Positions 35,724-36,702 of a DNA stretch of 36,702 nt are shown one piece after another. The first letter of the stretch is position 1; the number at the start of each line of letters is the position of its first letter. A program made the position numbers and the translations under genes. This stretch comes from an uncultured Acholeplasmatales bacterium (GTDB lineage Bacteria > Bacillota_I > Bacilli_A > Acholeplasmatales > Anaeroplasmataceae): positions 1 through 36,702 of the forward strand of contig CALUQZ010000016.1 in assembly GCA_944323055.1 (NCBI GenBank). Direction: 5' to 3'. The notes under the pieces are model-generated. The model ran no database searches. It was not told the origin of the DNA and saw only the letters and a list, made by a program, of their open reading frames with translations.

Positions 35724-35748
35724 AAAAGAAAAGGCTCGATTGGGAGCC
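35724..35748 (-). terminator. Terminator of the XRE regulator gene
   Basis: On the minus strand GGCTC (35748-35744) pairs with GAGCC (35737-35733) around a 6-base loop, followed by TTTTCTTTT. It lies 24 bp past the regulator's stop codon. Confidence 0.75.
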
Positions 35749-35772
35749 CTTCATAATCTTTTGTTCTTTTAA

Positions 35773-36426
35773 TTAATAACGATTTAAAACTTTAACTTCA
35801 TCAATAACCGTTTTAACTTGATTTAAATCTTTCAAAGGATAAACAGTATAATTTTCATTAAATGTTCTAACAGTCAACATTCCTGCTGTCCAATTGCCGT
35901 GAGTCTTGATTTCTAATGAAGTTATCTTTTGAAAAGGTATTTCTTTTGTTCCTTTTAACGTTTTTATTCTGATGCCATAATCATTGTATTCGACCAAGAC
36001 GCTACTAAAAGGAATCAATGATTGAATAAGCAGATATATTACGCTTGCAAGAACTAAGCAAAGCAAAGAATTATAAACTGCCAATTCCCATTTTTCTGCA
36101 TTTGCTTCAATTGACAATATATTAAAAGCAGCCATCACACCACCAACAATAAAAAGCATTGCTACATAAAGAATAATAAAACCATAATGTTTGAAACCAA
36201 TAGGTTTATATTCCTTATTCTTTTCATTTTCACTTACATCTAATAAATTGTTCATACTAATTTTAAATTCCTTTGAAATTAAACGAAGAACATCTAAGGA
36301 AGGATAACTTACTCCTCTTTCCCATTTAGATATGGCTTGTCTAGTAACAAATATTTTTTCTGCCATTTCATCTTGGGTAAGGTTATTCTCTTCTCTTATC
36401 TTAATAATTTTTTCGCTTAAATTCAT
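35773..36426 (-). CDS. XRE-family regulator with membrane segments
   Basis: Predicted 217 aa. The ATG at 36426 is chosen because AAGGAGG lies 8 bases upstream; an ATG 12 codons earlier has no ribosome site. Residues 1-60 form an XRE-type HTH ('IREENNLTQDEMAEKIFVTRQAISKWERG' in part, with the typical RQAISKWERG). Two membrane segments follow (about 83-105 and 115-140). A C-terminal PH-like beta domain (about 145-215) has 'IPFQKITSLEIKTHG' and 'LTVRTFNENYTVYPL'. Such membrane-linked XRE proteins are common in Bacillota, but targets are rarely known. It lies 114 bp after a terminase fragment, in a region that appears to be acquired. Confidence 0.85.
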   Translation of the reverse strand: MNLSEKIIKIREENNLTQDEMAEKIFVTRQAISKWERGVSYPSLDVLRLISKEFKISMNNLLDVSENEKNKEYKPIGFKHYGFIILYVAMLFIVGGVMAAFNILSIEANAEKWELAVYNSLLCLVLASVIYLLIQSLIPFSSVLVEYNDYGIRIKTLKGTKEIPFQKITSLEIKTHGNWTAGMLTVRTFNENYTVYPLKDLNQVKTVIDEVKVLNRY

Positions 36427-36540
36427 CGAACTAACCTCCTTACAATTTAATATTAGATGCAATCATATGTAAAATCACGCAACTAGTGGTTTCCTTTGAC
36501 TTTATTGTAAATTTTACCATAAAACCTCGATATTTTCTTA

Positions 36541-36702
36541 CTATTTCACAACACTTTCATAATCTAACTTATATCTAGTAAGCGTTGCATAAGCAATAAT
36601 CGTTGCTACTGTCCCATCAATTCTTTTTAGCCTTGAGTTTAGTTTTGATGGTTGGATATTTCCATTAACATCAACCTTAGCCTGAGTATTAGCTAAACAC
36701 CA
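36541..36702 (-). CDS. Phage terminase large subunit, C-terminal fragment (cut by window edge)
   Basis: The last 162 bases encode, on the minus strand, 53 residues ending in TAG, open to the window edge. The sequence includes 'QAKVDVNGNIQPSKLNS' followed by 'RLKRIDGTVATIIAYATLTRY', which matches the tail of many phage TerL proteins (…K..KRIDG.VA.I.A….). TerL packages phage DNA. Whether the full gene continues outside the window or this is a remnant cannot be seen. It points to prophage DNA at this end. Confidence 0.7.
   Translation of the reverse strand, partial: WCLANTQAKVDVNGNIQPSKLNSRLKRIDGTVATIIAYATLTRYKLDYESVVK

Noticed and set aside
1-36702. tRNA or rRNA genes, intact insertion sequence, toxin-antitoxin protein pair
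   Set aside because: No cloverleaf, rRNA-like stretch or complete transposase was seen on either strand.

Overview
The window is about 36.7 kb of very AT-rich DNA (roughly 30% GC by eye) with Gram-positive (monoderm, Bacillota) features. These include strong AGGAGG-type ribosome sites, sigma-A boxes, lipoprotein signal peptides, a sigma/anti-sigma pair, FtsX-type ABC exporters and a DegV/FakB protein. TGA is used as a stop, so the code is standard and not Mycoplasma. A gut-type low-GC Bacillota (Erysipelotrichia or a related Bacilli lineage) is the best guess; this is inference.

Left third (184-18064, minus strand): one probable four-gene operon. It reads ABC ATPase, ABC-2-type permease, a 998-aa Ig-like/beta-helix exported protein, and a giant lipoprotein of about 4157 aa. 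The giant protein has a lipobox, at least 16 MBG-type repeat modules, a beta-helix-like region, InlB/Listeria-Bacteroides-type repeats and a C-terminal Hint (Hedgehog/intein) domain. It carries an 881-bp internal duplication that is identical base for base. This operon is the most unusual system in the window.

Middle (18245-25082): a divergent MacB/FtsX-like permease and ATPase pair (plus strand) ends in a terminator that belongs to a tandem pair of ~172-bp repeats, each with an identical 16-codon ORF. Ribosomal protein L19 (rplS) follows on the minus strand. Next is an ECF-type sigma factor, a membrane anti-sigma-like protein, and a lipoprotein whose outer domain looks related to that of the anti-sigma protein. 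A shared promoter-like motif precedes the sigma gene and the lipoprotein gene.

Right-centre (25091-33290, minus strand): a pectate-lyase-like lipoprotein gene is followed, 10 bp later, by aroB-aroA-chorismate mutase-aroE-aroC and a GltD-like Fe-S/FAD oxidoreductase. All are tightly coupled by 8-20 bp overlaps. A sigma-A promoter lies upstream of the lyase gene and a strong terminator after the oxidoreductase gene. DAHP synthase, dehydroquinate dehydratase and shikimate kinase are not present here.

Right end (33303-36702, minus strand): a DegV/FakB fatty-acid-binding protein, then a DUF4143-type AAA ATPase with clearly higher GC than its neighbours, an XRE-type regulator with membrane segments, and the C-terminal 53 residues of a probable phage terminase large subunit running off the edge. 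This end looks like acquired DNA. No rRNA, tRNA, CRISPR array or intact insertion sequence was recognised.
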